The notes under the pieces: generated by a model
Told to the model about the DNA's origin: nothing
The model's input: only the letters and a program-made list of their open reading frames with translations
Databases searched by the model: none
Translations under genes and position numbers: made by a program
DNA from: Halomonas sp.
Lineage (GTDB): Bacteria; Pseudomonadota; Gammaproteobacteria; Pseudomonadales; Halomonadaceae
Reading direction: 5' to 3'
Length of the DNA: 39,066 nucleotides
Assembly: GCF_007692655.1 (NCBI RefSeq)
Contig: NZ_REBQ01000238.1
Coordinates: 1 to 39,066, forward strand
Shown: positions 18,199-27,604 of the stretch, one piece after another
How the letters are laid out: every line of letters starts with the position of its first letter
How positions within the stretch are numbered: the stretch's first letter is position 1

Positions 18199-18287
18199 GC
18201 ATGCATGCCTTTCACATAAAAAGGCGTTGCTAGCCGCCTTCATCAGGCTGTCATTACAGGCCATTACGATACCAAGTATGCCCAACT

Positions 18288-19130
18288 ATGCCCGAACTGC
18301 CCGAAGTTGAGACCACCCGGCGCGGGATAGCGCCCTATATTGAGGACCAAGAAATCACCGAGGTGTTGGTTCGCCAGCCGCGGCTGAGAGTACCGGTGCC
18401 CGATGACTTGACTGAGCGATTGGTAGGCGCGCGGATCGGTTTGCTAAGGCGGCGTGCTAAGTACCTGCAAATTCCTATTCAAGGTGCGGGTACCTTCGCA
18501 GACAGGCCAAATGCCACGCTGCTTTGGCATCTGGGGATGTCAGGCAGCCTGCGTATTGCCCAAGTGGGTGACCTGCCTAAAAAGCACGACCATGTGGACG
18601 TGGTTACCGCAAGCGGTTATATCCTGCGTTACCATGATCCTCGTCGGTTTGGTTTTGTCGACTGGCAATCAGATGATGAGAGTCAGGATAAACGCCTTGC
18701 GCATTTAGGTCCCGAACCGCTGTCCGACGCATTTAACGGCAAGTGGCTCCATACGCTCTCGCGCAATAAGCGCGTGGCGGTAAAGCCATTCTTGATGGAT
18801 AACCGGGTGGTGGTGGGGGCTGGTAATATTTACGCGGCGGAAGCGCTGTTTATGGCCGGTATCGATCCGCGTCGTGCGGCAGGACGGATTTCTCGGGCTC
18901 GCTACGATGCACTGGCCCTTGCGGTGAAAGAAGTGCTGGCGGCGGCGATTACCCAAGGTGGCACTACGCTGCGCGATTTTGTCAGTGGTCAGGGTGAACC
19001 GGGTTATTTTGCGCAACGACTTAATGTTTATGGCCGTCATGGTCAACCCTGTTTACGCTGTGGCGCTGAGCTTCGCCGTATTACGCTTGGCCAGCGTGCC
19101 AGCGTGTTCTGCCCCGGCTGCCAGCGCTAA
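18288..19130 (+). CDS. mutM: Formamidopyrimidine-DNA glycosylase
   Basis: Removes 8-oxoguanine and ring-opened purines and cuts the abasic strand. The 280-residue product starts [13 protein letters not shown] after Met, with Pro2 the Schiff-base nucleophile and Glu3 the acid. Lys58 in RRAKYLQI is the conserved minor catalytic Lys; [13 protein letters not shown] and [16 protein letters not shown] are family blocks. The C-terminal zinc finger has CLRC and CPGC. It is slightly longer than E. coli MutM (269) owing to a small insertion near residue 64. Its neighbours rpmB-rpmG match the E. coli rpmBG-mutM order. Confidence 0.97.
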   Translation: MPELPEVETTRRGIAPYIEDQEITEVLVRQPRLRVPVPDDLTERLVGARIGLLRRRAKYLQIPIQGAGTFADRPNATLLWHLGMSGSLRIAQVGDLPKKHDHVDVVTASGYILRYHDPRRFGFVDWQSDDESQDKRLAHLGPEPLSDAFNGKWLHTLSRNKRVAVKPFLMDNRVVVGAGNIYAAEALFMAGIDPRRAAGRISRARYDALALAVKEVLAAAITQGGTTLRDFVSGQGEPGYFAQRLNVYGRHGQPCLRCGAELRRITLGQRASVFCPGCQR

Positions 19131-19196
19131 TGCCTCCCTATCAGTGCTAATGTTGTTACTTAAGTTTTGCCTAGCTTACGTTTTTTGGAGATTGCT

Positions 19197-20387
19197 GTGA
19201 CCCAACGCCTGCGCCTGAATAAGAACGCTGACCGCCGCTTGAAAGCGGGCCATTTATGGATCTACTCCAATGAGGTAGACATCAAAGAGACGCCGCTGAA
19301 AAACTTCGCAGCAGGCGAAACGGCGCTGGTGGAAGCCTCCAATGGCAAGGTGATGGCGGTCGCGTATGTGAACCCTCATTCGTTAATTGCTGCGCGGGTC
19401 ATGTCACGCGATCCCGAGATGCGCCTGGATCGCTCGCTGTTCGTGCACCGCTTTAACCAAGCGCTGGCACTTCGTGAGAGCCTTTATAACCAGCCGTACT
19501 ATCGCTTAATTCACGGGGAAGGAGACTTGCTCCCGGGGCTGGTGATCGATCGCTTTGGTGATGTAGTGGTCGTGCAACTGAATACTGCCGGTATGCAGGC
19601 GTTGGCCGATGAAATTGTGGATGCCCTGGAAAAAGTCATCAAGCCTGACGTTATCGTTTTTCGTAACGATACCGGTGGCCGTCGCCAGGAAGGGTTAGAA
19701 GCTCACGTTGAAGTAGTCAAGGGCACGCTGCCAGATGAAGTGGTATTGGAAGAGAACGGTGCGCGTTTCATCGTGCCGGTTCTGAATGGTCAAAAAACCG
19801 GCTGGTTCTTTGACCACCGAGTTAACCGCGAATGGCTAAACCGCCACGTGGCGGGCAAGCGTGTGCTGGACGTGTTCAGCTATGTGGGTGGCTGGGGTGT
19901 ACAGGCGGCAGTTCACGGTGCAAAAGACGTGCTGTGTGTAGATTCTTCCGGTCCTGCGCTTGCACAGGTAGCGCGTAACGCTGAGCTCAATGGCGTTCAG
20001 GATAAAGTCGCCGTGGCTGAAGGCGATGCGTTTGAAGCATTGGCGGCGTTGAAGACTGATGGCGAGCAGTTTGATGTGATCGTCCTCGATCCGCCTGCGT
20101 TCATTAAAAAGCGTAAGGACATTCCTAACGGTGAGCGCGCTTACGCCCGCTTAAACCGTGAAGCCATGCGGTTATTAGGCCGCGATGGCCTGCTGTTGTC
20201 AGCATCGTGCTCCATGCACCTAGCGCCAGAGCGGCTAATGGAAGTCGCGCGTGGGGCAGTGCGCCATCAGGATCGCCATGGTCAGGTGATTTTTCAGGGC
20301 CATCAAGGGCCAGATCACCCGGTGCATCCCGCCATCCCAGAAACATCTTACTTAAAAGCGCTTGGTTTGCGTGTGTTCCGCGACTAG
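19197..20387 (+). CDS. rlmI: 23S rRNA (cytosine1962-C5)-methyltransferase
   Basis: Methylates C1962 of 23S rRNA. The start is GTG 19197, chosen because TTTGGAG at 19184-19190 lies 6 bases away and the 396-residue product equals E. coli RlmI; an in-frame TTG at 19167 would add ten residues. A PUA domain (about 1-75; RRLKAGHLWIYSNEV) precedes a linker and the Rossmann methyltransferase with VLDVFSYVGGWG (223-234), the LDPPAF motif (297-302) and SASCSMH with the catalytic Cys338. Confidence 0.94.
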   Translation: MTQRLRLNKNADRRLKAGHLWIYSNEVDIKETPLKNFAAGETALVEASNGKVMAVAYVNPHSLIAARVMSRDPEMRLDRSLFVHRFNQALALRESLYNQPYYRLIHGEGDLLPGLVIDRFGDVVVVQLNTAGMQALADEIVDALEKVIKPDVIVFRNDTGGRRQEGLEAHVEVVKGTLPDEVVLEENGARFIVPVLNGQKTGWFFDHRVNREWLNRHVAGKRVLDVFSYVGGWGVQAAVHGAKDVLCVDSSGPALAQVARNAELNGVQDKVAVAEGDAFEALAALKTDGEQFDVIVLDPPAFIKKRKDIPNGERAYARLNREAMRLLGRDGLLLSASCSMHLAPERLMEVARGAVRHQDRHGQVIFQGHQGPDHPVHPAIPETSYLKALGLRVFRD

Positions 20388-20442
20388 TGCCAAGCGCTCA
20401 GCTGCCAAGTGCTTAATGGCCAAGCGCTTAATGATTAAGCGC
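20388..20442 (+). repeat. Three imperfect 15-16 bp tandem repeats ending in a palindrome
   Basis: TGCCAAGCGCTCAGC (20388-20402), TGCCAAGTGCTTAATG (20403-20418) and GCCAAGCGCTTAATG (20419-20433) follow one another directly after the rlmI stop. The last copy forms GCGCTTAAT-G-ATTAAGCGC (20424-20442), a perfect 9-bp palindrome with a one-base centre. The inverse AGCGCTTGG also occurs in the rlmI end near 20357. Confidence 0.6.
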
Positions 20443-20465
20443 GAAGAGTGATAAGGAGCAAGATG

Positions 20466-20900
20466 ATGGAGTGGGCGCTGCCCGATCCTTTTGTGATCGA
20501 TATTCGCGTGGCCGACGAGGCGATTGATGCCTACCAACACGTAAATAACAGCGAGTACCTGCGTTGGGTCGAGCAGATCAGTTGGGCTCACTCGGTCGCG
20601 CTCGGCCTCTCCATTGAACGCTACAAAGCGCTTGACCGTGGGATGGTGGTTCACCGCCACGAGCTGGATTATCTCGCACCTGCCTTTGCAGGTGATGAGC
20701 TGCAGTTGGCCACCTGGATCGTTGAGTGCGACGGGCGGTTCAGCCTGACCCGCCGATTTCAGCTCGTGCGTGTTTCAGACGCCAAAGCGCTGCTGGATGC
20801 CCGCACCCGCTTTGCCTGCGTGGCGCTATCAACAGGACGCCCTAAGCGCTTGCCCGATGAATATCGGCGAATCTATAGCGGTGCGATTGTCATGGAGTGA
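20466..20900 (+). CDS. Acyl-CoA thioesterase, 4HBT hotdog fold
   Basis: Hydrolyses a thioester, probably an acyl-CoA or acyl-ACP; the substrate is unknown. The 144-residue product has the 4-hydroxybenzoyl-CoA thioesterase pattern IDAYQHVNNSEYLRWVE near the N-terminus, with the catalytic-type Asp and the HVNN turn, followed by the long hotdog helix and VHRHELDYLAPAFAGDEL. ATG 20466 is 7 bases from AAGGAG (20453-20458); ATG 20463 is also possible. The context (rlmI, alanine dehydrogenase) says little. YbgC- or FcbC-like proteins are the nearest named relatives. Confidence 0.85.
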   Translation: MEWALPDPFVIDIRVADEAIDAYQHVNNSEYLRWVEQISWAHSVALGLSIERYKALDRGMVVHRHELDYLAPAFAGDELQLATWIVECDGRFSLTRRFQLVRVSDAKALLDARTRFACVALSTGRPKRLPDEYRRIYSGAIVME

Positions 20901-20983
20901 GCGGCTACGAAATGACGTGCTACGGTGTCTACGGAGTGAATTGTTTTGTGCAGAACCGGCTAACGCTAGATTTTTCTCCTAAG

Positions 20984-21008
20984 AAACGCCTTAACCGGCG
21001 TTTTTTTT
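20984..21008 (+). terminator. Rho-independent terminator after the thioesterase gene
   Basis: AAACGCC (20984-20990) and GGCGTTT (20997-21003) pair around TTAACC and run into eight Ts (21001-21008). Confidence 0.9.
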
Positions 21009-21125
21009 GTTTTGCTTTTCCGGGGTGGTGGTCAACGTTAGCTGTGCGGTAATTTGCCTAATAGGGCCTATTGCGTTGCGCTGACGTCTAATAGCGCTGA
21101 CTTTCAAGAACGAAGGAAACCGCCA

Positions 21126-22244
21126 ATGAAAATCGCCGTCCCAAAAGAGATCAAAAATCACGAATACCGCGTGGCGTTAACGCCTACTGGGGCTCGGGAA
21201 TTAATCGGGCGCGGGCATCAGGTCAATGTGCAAGCGGGCGCCGGGGAGGGAGCAGGATTTAGCGACGAGGATTTCCAGGCTGCCGGTGCACAGATAGACA
21301 CTGATGTAGAGGCTTTGTGGCGTAACGCCGAGCTGATCCTAAAGGTTAAAGAGCCGCAGCCGGAAGAGGTGGCGCGGTTAACGCCTCAGCACACGTTATT
21401 CACTTACCTCCACCTCGCGGCTGAAGAGGCGCTTACCCATGGCCTCATGGATAGCGGCGCTACCTGTATCGCCTATGAGACGATTACCGATGCCCGGGGC
21501 GGTTTGCCTTTACTCGCCCCTATGAGCACGGTAGCCGGCCGGATGGCGGTACAGGCCGGCGCACATAGCCTGGAGAAAGCCCAAGGCGGTGCGGGTGTTC
21601 TACTCCCCGGCGTACCTGGTGTGGCGCCAGGCAAGGTGACCGTGATTGGGGGCGGTGTAGTGGGTGAAAACGCTGCCCGCATGGCACTCGGGTTAGGCGC
21701 CGAAGTGACGATTCTGGACAAATCGCTGGCCCGGCTGGAAGTACTGGACGATCGCTATCAGGGGCGCATTAAAACGGTCTACTCCACTACAGATGCGCTG
21801 GAAATCGCCACGCGTGAGTCGGATATGATTATTGGTGCGGTCCTGGTGCCTGGCGCTGCAGCGCCCAAGCTGATTACTCGCAAGATGCTAGGTGATATGA
21901 AGCCCGGCAGCGTGTTGGTGGATGTGGCGATTGATCAGGGTGGCTGCTTTGAAACCAGTAAGCCCACCACACATGCCGAGCCGACCTATATCGTTGATGG
22001 CATTGTTCACTACTGCGTGGCTAATATGCCTGGCGCGGTGGCGCGGACATCGACCCAAGGCCTGACCAACGCCACGCTACCCTTTGTGCTTGCGCTGGCG
22101 GGTAAGGGCTGGCAGCAGGCGCTACGCGATGACCCGCACTTTCTGCCGGGCTTAAATGTACATGCTGGAAAAGTCACCTACCCCGCGGTGGCTGAGGCGT
22201 TTGGGCTGGCAAGCGTCGATCCCAACAGTGTCATTAGCGGCTAG
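21126..22244 (+). CDS. ald: Alanine dehydrogenase
   Basis: NAD-dependent oxidative deamination of L-alanine to pyruvate and ammonium, or the reverse. The 372-residue product has the [20 protein letters not shown] start, the catalytic Lys75 (LKVKEPQ) and His96 (YLHLAAEE), and a Rossmann NAD loop [19 protein letters not shown] (171-189) followed by Asp198 for NAD. Family-specific [18 protein letters not shown] is near residue 300. GAAGGA at 21112-21117 supports ATG 21126; a longer start at 21054 is not conserved. It stands as a single gene between terminators. Confidence 0.96.
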   Translation: MKIAVPKEIKNHEYRVALTPTGARELIGRGHQVNVQAGAGEGAGFSDEDFQAAGAQIDTDVEALWRNAELILKVKEPQPEEVARLTPQHTLFTYLHLAAEEALTHGLMDSGATCIAYETITDARGGLPLLAPMSTVAGRMAVQAGAHSLEKAQGGAGVLLPGVPGVAPGKVTVIGGGVVGENAARMALGLGAEVTILDKSLARLEVLDDRYQGRIKTVYSTTDALEIATRESDMIIGAVLVPGAAAPKLITRKMLGDMKPGSVLVDVAIDQGGCFETSKPTTHAEPTYIVDGIVHYCVANMPGAVARTSTQGLTNATLPFVLALAGKGWQQALRDDPHFLPGLNVHAGKVTYPAVAEAFGLASVDPNSVISG

Positions 22245-22280
22245 TTCCCCCGCCAGTGAGTTCTGATCTTGGTGGCTAAC

Positions 22281-22529
22281 TTAGTAGTGTGGCGGGAGCT
22301 CATCCTCAGGGCGCGGGCCGCTCTGGGGTTCGTTCGATTGCAGCGCCTGATGCTGTTCACGAAGACGTTCGCGCATCAGTCCGCTGAGTTTCTCAAGTTT
22401 TTCCAGGCGGCGTTCCTGTTGAACTACCGCTTGGTCTAATGTATCCAGCCAATGTTCCTGATGGGCTAGGCGGCTTTCCAGAGATTCAAGAAGTTGCGTC
22501 AGCTCAGCAGGCGTTAATTCGTGGGTCAT
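22281..22529 (-). CDS. slyX: SlyX family protein
   Basis: Small coiled-coil protein of unknown function; in E. coli slyX lies next to slyD. The 82-residue product is one long amphipathic helix (LLESLESRLAHQEHWLDTL through VVQQERRLEKLEKL) and ends in ELPPHY, the typical SlyX tail (PPPHY in E. coli). It converges with ald. No strong ribosome-binding site is visible. Confidence 0.88.
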   Translation of the reverse strand: MTHELTPAELTQLLESLESRLAHQEHWLDTLDQAVVQQERRLEKLEKLSGLMRERLREQHQALQSNEPQSGPRPEDELPPHY

Positions 22530-22641
22530 GATAACATTGCAGCCTTATGTAGTAGTATGCCAGTGCTATTGGGAATGGGCCTGATAGTGCGGGTATTGTC
22601 CTTCGTCTGTTACCCATACAACAAGAGAGCTTTTTTTTTCT

Positions 22642-23187
22642 ATGAATCCAAAAGTTGTGTTTCGCTGTTTCTTAATCAGTGTATTACTGGCCGCCCCCAC
22701 GCCACTTCTGCTGGCGGGGATTGTTCATTTAACCGATAGTGCCCTCGCCGAGCTGTGGCTGGCAGAGTTGGCAATTAGTGGAGTAAGCGGTGTATATATT
22801 GCCGTCGCTATAGGTAGTTTTATTGTTCTATGTATCGGCACCTTGGCATCGGCTGCTTTAGCACCTTCGGTGGTGATTGCCTCTGATGTCGTCGCACGCC
22901 CCAAGCCCGCGCCGCGTCAGCCTCAAGCAGCCGTTCCTTTGGAAGATGATGAAGAGGAAGATATCATCGACCCCAATGATGGCCGCGAAGAGGGTGAAGT
23001 TAAGTGGTTCAATACTAACAAAGGTTACGGTTTTATTACCCGCGATAATGGCGAAGATGTATTTGTACACTTTCGCGCCATTCGTGGCCGTGGCCCGCGT
23101 ATGTTGGCAGAAGGCCAAATCGTGCGTTACCACGTGATTAAGAATGAGCGTGGTTTGCAGGCCGACGATGTCAGCATTATTGAGTAA
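22642..23187 (+). CDS. Membrane-anchored cold-shock domain protein
   Basis: A fusion of two membrane segments with a C-terminal cold-shock domain. Residues 8-29 and about 48-75 are hydrophobic with no signal cleavage site, so both ends should face the same side, most likely the cytoplasm, where nucleic acid is. A linker (85-115), Pro-rich then very acidic (EDDEEEDIIDPND), leads to the cold-shock domain (about 116-181) with RNP1 KGYGFI (127-132) and RNP2 VFVHF (140-144) intact. Inferred role: an RNA or single-strand DNA binding protein held at the inner membrane. I know of similar annotated proteins in gammaproteobacteria but no established function. Upstream, AAGAGAG at 22623-22629 is separated from ATG by a run of nine Ts. 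Confidence 0.85.
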   Translation: MNPKVVFRCFLISVLLAAPTPLLLAGIVHLTDSALAELWLAELAISGVSGVYIAVAIGSFIVLCIGTLASAALAPSVVIASDVVARPKPAPRQPQAAVPLEDDEEEDIIDPNDGREEGEVKWFNTNKGYGFITRDNGEDVFVHFRAIRGRGPRMLAEGQIVRYHVIKNERGLQADDVSIIE

Positions 23188-23237
23188 GCCGCAATGAGGT
23201 AAGTTTAGCGGTTAGCTGGATAGTGATGATTGATAAT

Positions 23238-23265
23238 AAACGACCCCGCCTCGGCGGGGTCGTTT
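23238..23265. terminator. Bidirectional terminator between convergent genes
   Basis: AAACGACCCCGCC (23238-23250) and GGCGGGGTCGTTT (23253-23265) form a perfect 13-bp stem. The T tract is short on either side, but the stem is very strong and sits between the cold-shock gene (plus) and the unknown gene after dapE (minus). Confidence 0.7.
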
Positions 23266-23310
23266 GCGTTTAGGAGCTTATTCACCTGGGGGGGTAGCCA
23301 CAGAAGGGTA

Positions 23311-23700
23311 TTAGCGGCCGGAGTCTGGCCACTCAATAGCGCCCTCTTTGCCTCCGGGCAGTACCTGCCAGAAGCGATCGGGGTCATCGCCTGGATTCCA
23401 CCCGCCTAAAGAGCAACGCACCTCGGTTTGTAAGGCTTCAGCTGCCTGCTGGGCGCAGTCTTGGTCCGTCATCCAGGGGGTATGGTTGCTATCGAACCAT
23501 AGACTGGCAAAGCCATCGGCAGCTTTATCAACCAGTAGGACCGGAACGCAGTCCCCTTGGTACTGGCCGCGGGTTTTCCATTGGCCCTTGCCTGCCGGCG
23601 CTAGCGGCGGCGCTGTTAAGGCGCGACCGAGCCACTCATTGAGCGCATCCAGCGATACGCGGGCCAGATAAATTTCGATATCAGGGTAACGCTCCATCAT
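23311..23700 (-). CDS. Unknown protein translationally coupled to dapE
   Basis: I do not recognise a named family. The 129-residue product has no signal or membrane segment. An initial strand-helix ([22 protein letters not shown]) is followed by a Gly/Trp-rich centre ([22 protein letters not shown]) and strands with several Trp (SLWFDSN, RFWQVLP). It overlaps dapE by ATGA, so it depends on dapE translation. A second ATG directly follows the first. The alpha-beta pattern suggests a small globular cytoplasmic protein; a role in lysine synthesis would be pure guess. Confidence 0.82.
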   Translation of the reverse strand: MMERYPDIEIYLARVSLDALNEWLGRALTAPPLAPAGKGQWKTRGQYQGDCVPVLLVDKAADGFASLWFDSNHTPWMTDQDCAQQAAEALQTEVRCSLGGWNPGDDPDRFWQVLPGGKEGAIEWPDSGR

Positions 23701-24869
23701 ACGTTTGCCTCGCCGGAGATAAGCAGCGCCTGCAGCGTCGCCTCGTAAATCCGGCTTAAATCGTCCAGGTCGCTGGCGCGAACGCGCTCATTGGCCTTGT
23801 GAATGGTGTCATTAAGTGGGCCAAGTTCAACCACTTGAGCACCTAGGGTGGCAATAAAACGACCATCGGAGGTACCGCCGCTGGTGGAAAGCGCTGGCCG
23901 CTGGCCAGTGACGGCTTCCACACCTGTGATAGCCGCATCCACAAGTGCGCCTTCAGCGGTTAAGAATGGCTCACCATTGAGCGTCCAGTCTACCTGATAC
24001 TCCAAACCATGCTGGGTGAGAATTGCCTCTGTGCGTACTTTGAGCTCTTCAGAGGTTACCTCGGTGGAGAAGCGAAAGTTAAACACCACTTCCACATCAC
24101 CAGGAATCACATTGGTGGCGCCCGTGCCAGCACGCAGATTGGAGATCTGAAAGCTGGTGGCAGGGAAAAAGTCGTTGCCCGCATCCCAGTGCTCGTTGAC
24201 CAGGGCGTTGAGCGCAGGCATGGCCTGATGAATTGGGTTGCGCGCCAGGTGGGGATAGGCAACGTGGCCTTGAATGCCCTTGATGTGTAGCACGCCACCC
24301 AGGGAGCCGCGGCGTCCATTTTTAATCACATCACCAAGGTAGGTGGTTGAGGATGGCTCGCCGACGATGCAGTAATCCAGGCGTTCATTGCGCTCGCGTA
24401 GATGCTCAACCACGGCGCGGGTGCCGTCCACCGCCGGGCCCTCTTCATCAGAAGTGATAAGAAAAGCGATACGTCCATCGTGTTCAGGGTGGCGGGTCAC
24501 GAAGCGTTCAACAGCGGTCAGCATTGAAGCCAAACTGCCTTTCATATCCGCCGCGCCGCGCCCACATAGCATGCCTTCATCGTCAATGCAGGGCTCAAAC
24601 GGCGGGTGCTGCCAGTTAGTGTGCGGGCCGCTAGGCACAACGTCGGTGTGGCCAGCGAATGCCACCACAGGGCCGTGATGGCCGCGTATGGCCCAAAAGT
24701 TCTTCACATCGCCGAATGGCAGCCGCTCAATATGAAAACCGAGCGCCGTTAGGCGCTCGATCATCAATTCCTGGCAGCCTTCGTCATCGGGTGTGACTGA
24801 CGGACGGCTGAGCAGGTCAAAGGCTAGCCGCAGCGTTGGCGATAACGCTTCCGGCTCAGTTATGGGCAT
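23697..24869 (-). CDS. dapE: Succinyl-diaminopimelate desuccinylase
   Basis: Zinc enzyme that removes succinate from N-succinyl-LL-diaminopimelate in lysine and peptidoglycan-precursor synthesis. The 390-residue M20 peptidase-fold protein has the ligand set in place: His74 (GHTDVVPSG), Asp108 (GAADMKG), Glu142/Glu143 ([12 protein letters not shown], base and ligand), Glu171 (VGEPSS) and a C-terminal His in [12 protein letters not shown]. The dimerisation lid domain (about 180-290) is present. It overlaps dapD by 14 bp and the downstream unknown gene by 4 bp. Confidence 0.96.
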   Translation of the reverse strand: MPITEPEALSPTLRLAFDLLSRPSVTPDDEGCQELMIERLTALGFHIERLPFGDVKNFWAIRGHHGPVVAFAGHTDVVPSGPHTNWQHPPFEPCIDDEGMLCGRGAADMKGSLASMLTAVERFVTRHPEHDGRIAFLITSDEEGPAVDGTRAVVEHLRERNERLDYCIVGEPSSTTYLGDVIKNGRRGSLGGVLHIKGIQGHVAYPHLARNPIHQAMPALNALVNEHWDAGNDFFPATSFQISNLRAGTGATNVIPGDVEVVFNFRFSTEVTSEELKVRTEAILTQHGLEYQVDWTLNGEPFLTAEGALVDAAITGVEAVTGQRPALSTSGGTSDGRFIATLGAQVVELGPLNDTIHKANERVRASDLDDLSRIYEATLQALLISGEANV

Positions 24870-25881
24870 GCAGCGCCTCGTTCAGGGCGATAGCGCTTTT
24901 GTTGGTCAGGCATTCGATGCGACCATTCTGGGAGTTGCGGCGCCACAGCAGGTCGTCTTGGCCGGCCAGTTCACGGGCGGCAACTGTGTTCACTTCCTGG
25001 CCCTTGTCATCCAGCAGGGTTACTTTGGAGCCTGCGGTAATGTAAAGGCCAGCTTCCACCGTACAGCGATCGCCTAGTGGGATGCCAATGCCCGCGTTGG
25101 CGCCGATTAAGCAGCCTTCGCCCACTTTAATAACGATATTGCCGCCACCGGAAAGTGTTCCCATGGTCGAGCAGCCGCCACCAAGATCCGATCCTTTGCC
25201 AACCATCACGCCCGCTGAAATACGGCCTTCGATCATGCCGGGGCCTTCGGTGCCCGCATTGAAATTGACGAAGCCTTCGTGCATCACGGTCGTGCCTTCG
25301 CCTAAATAGGCGCCTAAACGAACGCGGGCGGTGTCGCCAATACGGATGCCGGTGGGTACCACGTAATCGGTCATTTTGGGGAATTTGTCGACGCAGTCCA
25401 CAGACAGCGCGCGTCCTGCCATGCGTGCTTTTAAGCGCCGTGCGGGGAGTTCTTCAATATCAATCGCACCTTCGTTGGTCCAGGCGATGTTACGCAGTAG
25501 GCCAAACATTCCAGTGAGATCCAAACCGTGGGGTTTGACCAAGCGGTGCGACAGCAGATGCAGTTTTAAGTACACCTCTGGCGCCGTTTGCGGTGCTTGG
25601 TCTGATTCCAGGAACATCGCCACCAGGGGGCGCTGGCTGGCAGAAAGGGCCTCGGCAAGCTCTGCTTGCTCAGAGTGCCCGGTGGCTTCTAACGCCTTTG
25701 CTAAGCGCGTGCAGTCTTCCGGCAAAAAACTGATAGCAGCGTTGCCTTGGGGGGCATCCAGTGCCTGTTGAGCAGCTTCCACTAGGCTGGCTGGTGGATT
25801 AAGCAGCGGGGCAGGGTAATAAATTTCCAGCCAGTCGCCCTGGGTGTTTTGAGTGCCGATTCCAAGCGCAAAGCTCAGCAT
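24856..25881 (-). CDS. dapD: Tetrahydrodipicolinate N-succinyltransferase, long type
   Basis: Transfers succinyl from succinyl-CoA to tetrahydrodipicolinate, the step before DapC and DapE. The 341 residues match the long Pseudomonas-type enzyme (about 344) rather than the 274-residue E. coli one. An N-terminal alpha-beta half precedes a left-handed beta helix of hexapeptide repeats ([19 protein letters not shown] onward), with [19 protein letters not shown] and [20 protein letters not shown] lies 8 bases before ATG. The dapE start is inside its end, so both are coupled. Confidence 0.95.
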   Translation of the reverse strand: MLSFALGIGTQNTQGDWLEIYYPAPLLNPPASLVEAAQQALDAPQGNAAISFLPEDCTRLAKALEATGHSEQAELAEALSASQRPLVAMFLESDQAPQTAPEVYLKLHLLSHRLVKPHGLDLTGMFGLLRNIAWTNEGAIDIEELPARRLKARMAGRALSVDCVDKFPKMTDYVVPTGIRIGDTARVRLGAYLGEGTTVMHEGFVNFNAGTEGPGMIEGRISAGVMVGKGSDLGGGCSTMGTLSGGGNIVIKVGEGCLIGANAGIGIPLGDRCTVEAGLYITAGSKVTLLDDKGQEVNTVAARELAGQDDLLWRRNSQNGRIECLTNKSAIALNEALHAHN

Positions 25882-25964
25882 AGAGGTTGTCCTGTTGTTA
25901 AGAAAAAATAAAGCTAGGTCAGAGATTAAGAAAACACGTTAAGCAAATAGTGCGAATAGGGAAG

Positions 25965-26309
25965 CTATCCGCTCAGCTTGTCATAATCGCCGTCGCGGTA
26001 GCCAACCAAGATGGTTGAATCGTCGACTTCCAACAGCGGTCGCTTAAGCAGCGTAGGGTGTTTGATCAGCAGTTGGCGGGCTGAGTTGGTGTCGTAATCC
26101 TTGTCAGCCGCTGAGAGATCGCGCCACGTTTTGCTACGTTTGTTAATGGCTTCAGCCAGCGGTACGCGGTTCAAAATATGTTCTAACAGCGCCGCTGAAA
26201 GGCCATCTTTGCGCAGGTCGTGAGTTTTATACAGCAGGCCTTTTTCATCCAATGCTTTGCGCGCTTTACGGCAGGTATCGCAGTTATCGATTATATAGAG
26301 CGTCAGCAT
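25965..26309 (-). CDS. ArsC/Spx-like reductase-fold protein (YffB type)
   Basis: Thioredoxin-fold protein of the ArsC family. The 114-residue product has the N-terminal CDTC (Cys10, Cys13), KARKALDEKG, a conserved Thr-Trp-Arg (KTWRDLS) and the cis-Pro region LLKRPLLEVDD. E. coli YffB, which lies next to dapE, is the closest named relative; its physiological role is not settled, and a glutathione-dependent reductase has been proposed. Three of the four neighbours are dap genes, an arrangement also known in Pseudomonas. It is probably not an arsenate reductase, because no ars genes are present. Confidence 0.88.
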   Translation of the reverse strand: MLTLYIIDNCDTCRKARKALDEKGLLYKTHDLRKDGLSAALLEHILNRVPLAEAINKRSKTWRDLSAADKDYDTNSARQLLIKHPTLLKRPLLEVDDSTILVGYRDGDYDKLSG

Positions 26310-26340
26310 ATGTCCTCCATAAAACGTTGAATCATCGCGG

Positions 26341-27537
26341 TTACCCGCGCTCTATCAGGTGCCGAATACGGTGTGCGGCTTCCAGCGTTGGGGCAAGCTC
26401 TGCCACCAATGCAAGGCGTAAACGTCCTGCGCCGGGGTTGGCCCCATTTATGCCGGTGCGGCCCATCAGACTGCCGGGCAGTACGCTAACGTGCTGTTCA
26501 GCGAACAGACGCTGTGTGAAGGCAATATCGTCACCGCCTGGGACTGCCGGCCAAAGATAAAAGCTCGCTTGGGGAGCAGGAAAGTCCATCACCGGCGCCA
26601 ATACGTCGGTGACTGCGCTAAATTTCTCGCGGTAGGCGTCGCGGTTGGCACGCACATGGGTTTCATCTTGCCAAGCGGCGATGGAGGCGTGCTGCAGCGG
26701 CAGTGACATCGCACAGCCGTGATAGGTGCGGTAGCGCTTAAAGGGCGTGAGCAGTGCTGCATCCCCGGCTACAAAGCCAGAGCGAAGGCCCGGCAGGTTG
26801 GAGCGCTTGGAGAGCGAGTGAAACACCACACAGCGCCGATAGTCATCGCGGCCTAGTTCAGCGCAGGCTTGTAACAGACCGGGCGGTGGGGTGGCTTCGT
26901 CGAGGTAGAGCTCTGAGTAGCACTCGTCAGAAGCAATCATAAAATCATGCTCGTCAGCCAGTGCAATCAGTTGCTTGAACTCATCAAGGGGGGTTACCGC
27001 GCCGGTGGGATTGCCCGGCGAGCAGATAAAGACGATTTGCACATTGCGCCAGGTAGCGGCAGGAACGGCGGCAATGTCGGGCCGAAAATTGTTCTCTGCA
27101 GTGCAGTCTAAATAGAGCGGCTCGCCCCCCGCCAAGAGCGTTGCACCTTCATAAATTTGATAAAACGGGTTAGGAACGGCGACTTTCGCTGGGCGGGTGC
27201 GATCCAGTGCCGCTTGGACAAAGGCAAAGATCGCCTCCCGGGTACCGTTGACCGGAACGATATGGCGCTCGCTATCGAGTGCGCGCAGCTGAAAGCGTTG
27301 CTTTGCCCAGCTAGCGATAGCCTCGCGCAGCGCAGGCAGGCCGTTGGTAGCCGGATAGCGAGCCATTTCCAGCTGGTGCGCCACCAGCGCTTCAAGCGCC
27401 GCGGGGTAGGGCGCGTGCTGGGGCTCACCAATGGTCAGCGAGATAGGCGCTATCCCTGTTGGCGGCGTGAGCTCCGCCTTGAGCGCGGCCAGCTTTTCAA
27501 ACGGGTAGGGATGCAGGGCGTCTAGATCGGCGTTCAT
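26341..27537 (-). CDS. dapC: Succinyldiaminopimelate aminotransferase
   Basis: PLP enzyme converting N-succinyl-2-amino-6-ketopimelate to N-succinyl-diaminopimelate with glutamate. From ATG 27537 (MNADLDALHPYPFEKL) it has 398 residues, matching the Pseudomonas enzyme (about 400); a 12-residue longer reading is unsupported. Class I/II aminotransferase features are the PNPFYQIYEGA turn, CSPGNPTGAV, SDECYSELY and the PLP Lys in FHSLSKRSNLPGLRSGF. Its place beside dapD/dapE, upstream of the ArsC-like gene, is the reason to prefer DapC over other aminotransferases. Confidence 0.94.
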   Translation of the reverse strand: MNADLDALHPYPFEKLAALKAELTPPTGIAPISLTIGEPQHAPYPAALEALVAHQLEMARYPATNGLPALREAIASWAKQRFQLRALDSERHIVPVNGTREAIFAFVQAALDRTRPAKVAVPNPFYQIYEGATLLAGGEPLYLDCTAENNFRPDIAAVPAATWRNVQIVFICSPGNPTGAVTPLDEFKQLIALADEHDFMIASDECYSELYLDEATPPPGLLQACAELGRDDYRRCVVFHSLSKRSNLPGLRSGFVAGDAALLTPFKRYRTYHGCAMSLPLQHASIAAWQDETHVRANRDAYREKFSAVTDVLAPVMDFPAPQASFYLWPAVPGGDDIAFTQRLFAEQHVSVLPGSLMGRTGINGANPGAGRLRLALVAELAPTLEAAHRIRHLIERG

Positions 27538-27575
27538 GGCGTATCCAGTGATGGCATGGCTGGCGGAAACCACCG

Positions 27576-27604
27576 ATTATAGGCAACCCCCGGTGCAGGC
27601 TCAA
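27576..27604 (-). promoter_or_regulatory. Sigma-70 promoter for dapC and following genes
   Basis: On the minus strand TTGAGC (27604-27599) and a perfect TATAAT (27581-27576) are 17 bases apart; transcription should begin near 27569, about 32 bases before the dapC ATG. The promoter sits inside a hairpin region after glnD. Confidence 0.6.
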
